Assembly (NCBI RefSeq): GCF_022201045.2
Contig: NC_068559.1
Span: forward strand, 2,764,501 to 2,828,500
Reading direction: 5' to 3'
DNA: 64,000 bases
Origin: Citrus sinensis
Lineage: Eukaryota; Streptophyta; Magnoliopsida; Sapindales; Rutaceae
Shown: positions 63,579-64,000 of the stretch, one piece after another
How the letters are laid out: every line of letters begins with the position of its first letter
How positions within the stretch are numbered: the first letter of the stretch is position 1
Notes under the pieces: generated by a model
What the model saw: the letters and a program-made list of their open reading frames with translations, nothing else
Database searches by the model: none
Told to the model about the DNA's origin: nothing
Position numbers and translations under genes: made by a program

Positions 63579-64000
63579 CACTGTTGCACCACAGTTTTAT
63601 CCCGAATAATTTATTAGATAATAAATTTCTAAAATACTTTGACTGAATTTTTCACTTTGGCTATTTTAGTTAAAAATTCCAAAAAAAAAAAATTGATGAA
63701 AACAATCTAAATCTCATACCCAATGAAGATAATTGATCTATATAATTCATGATAACACAAATTTTTTTTTTAATTATATTATCTACCGCAACAAGCCAAC
63801 AAATACAATATCTACCCAAAAAAAAAAGAAAGGAAAATCCCCTCACATTTTTCATTTGTGGAAAATTAAACTCAAATGAATGAGCCCACTCCAAGGTGAG
63901 GTTGTCGCTAGCCGCATGACTTGAGGCCTCCAAAGTTTTCAACTCATTGCAAAGTAACCCAAAATTTTCCTTAATGCATGAACAGATATTAGATAATTAC
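63579..64000. other. Right-edge region, no certain gene
   Basis: The minus strand is open from about 63996 to 63670. The part at 63860-63990 (LLCNELKTLEASSHAA, NLTLEWAHSFEF) has a coding look and is followed by a GTGAGG donor-like site near 63859. It might be an exon of a gene starting beyond the window; I cannot assign a family. Confidence 0.3.

Noticed and set aside
63670-63942. 90-residue minus-strand frame at the right edge
   Set aside because: Not called as a gene; it includes A/T-run translated sequence and no recognised domain. Kept only as a possible exon in the edge-region note.

Overview
This window is nuclear DNA of a flowering plant, most likely a woody eudicot. The evidence is multi-exon genes with short AT-rich GT-AG introns, organelle-targeted and plant-specific gene families, non-autonomous transposons and AT-rich intergenic DNA. 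Several proteins look citrus-like to me, but that is an impression and was not tested. There are no operons, prophages or CRISPR arrays.

Layout. (1) 451-3104, minus: first seven coding exons of an organellar methionyl-tRNA synthetase (OVA1 type), running off the left edge. One of its introns holds a degenerate initiator-tRNA-Met-like sequence. (2) 4252-5854, minus: a 55-residue mitochondrial ATP synthase small subunit, whose last intron appears to fall exactly at the stop codon. (3) 5855-9541: intergenic, with a tRNA-derived SINE head, a long hairpin and a 46-bp tandem duplication. (4) 9542-12163, plus: ACR9-type protein with four ACT domains, followed by a broken CCHC zinc-knuckle pseudogene. 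(5) 14494-15210, minus: intronless peroxisomal enoyl-CoA delta isomerase ending in SKL. (6) 17124-17763: a complete non-autonomous hAT-like element with an exact 8-bp target duplication. (7) 18216-30605, plus: a 17-exon gene for a conserved plant protein of unknown function (1210 residues), with two apparent GC-AG introns and two MITE-like hairpins inside introns. (8) 32976-35193, minus: ALY/THO4 mRNA-export adaptor. (9) 36447-46404, plus: ZFC3H1-type nuclear protein (1736 residues). (10) 48939-49409: a BTB/POZ gene fragment lacking its 5' part. (11) 50025-55664, plus: ELP1, the scaffold of Elongator (1325 residues). (12) 55531-60410: a duplicated and decayed copy of the ELP1 3' end, with two tRNA-Cys-like sequences, a topoisomerase II pseudogene fragment and another hAT-like insertion. 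(13) 61435-62974, minus: actin-depolymerizing factor with the usual one-codon first exon.

The genes do not form a pathway cluster. ALY and ZFC3H1 (nuclear RNA export and RNA surveillance) lie head to head about 1.25 kb apart, and ELP1 and the Met-tRNA synthetase both act in translation, but this looks like ordinary plant gene order. I did not find a convincing new biological system. The most interesting items are the ELP1 3'-end/tRNA-Cys duplication array, the GC-AG introns in the uncharacterised gene, the stop-codon intron in the ATP synthase gene, and the initiator-tRNA-like sequence inside the Met-tRNA synthetase gene. Gene models were built by hand from reading frame, splice-site consensus and remembered family sequence; exon borders add up in phase for every model given.
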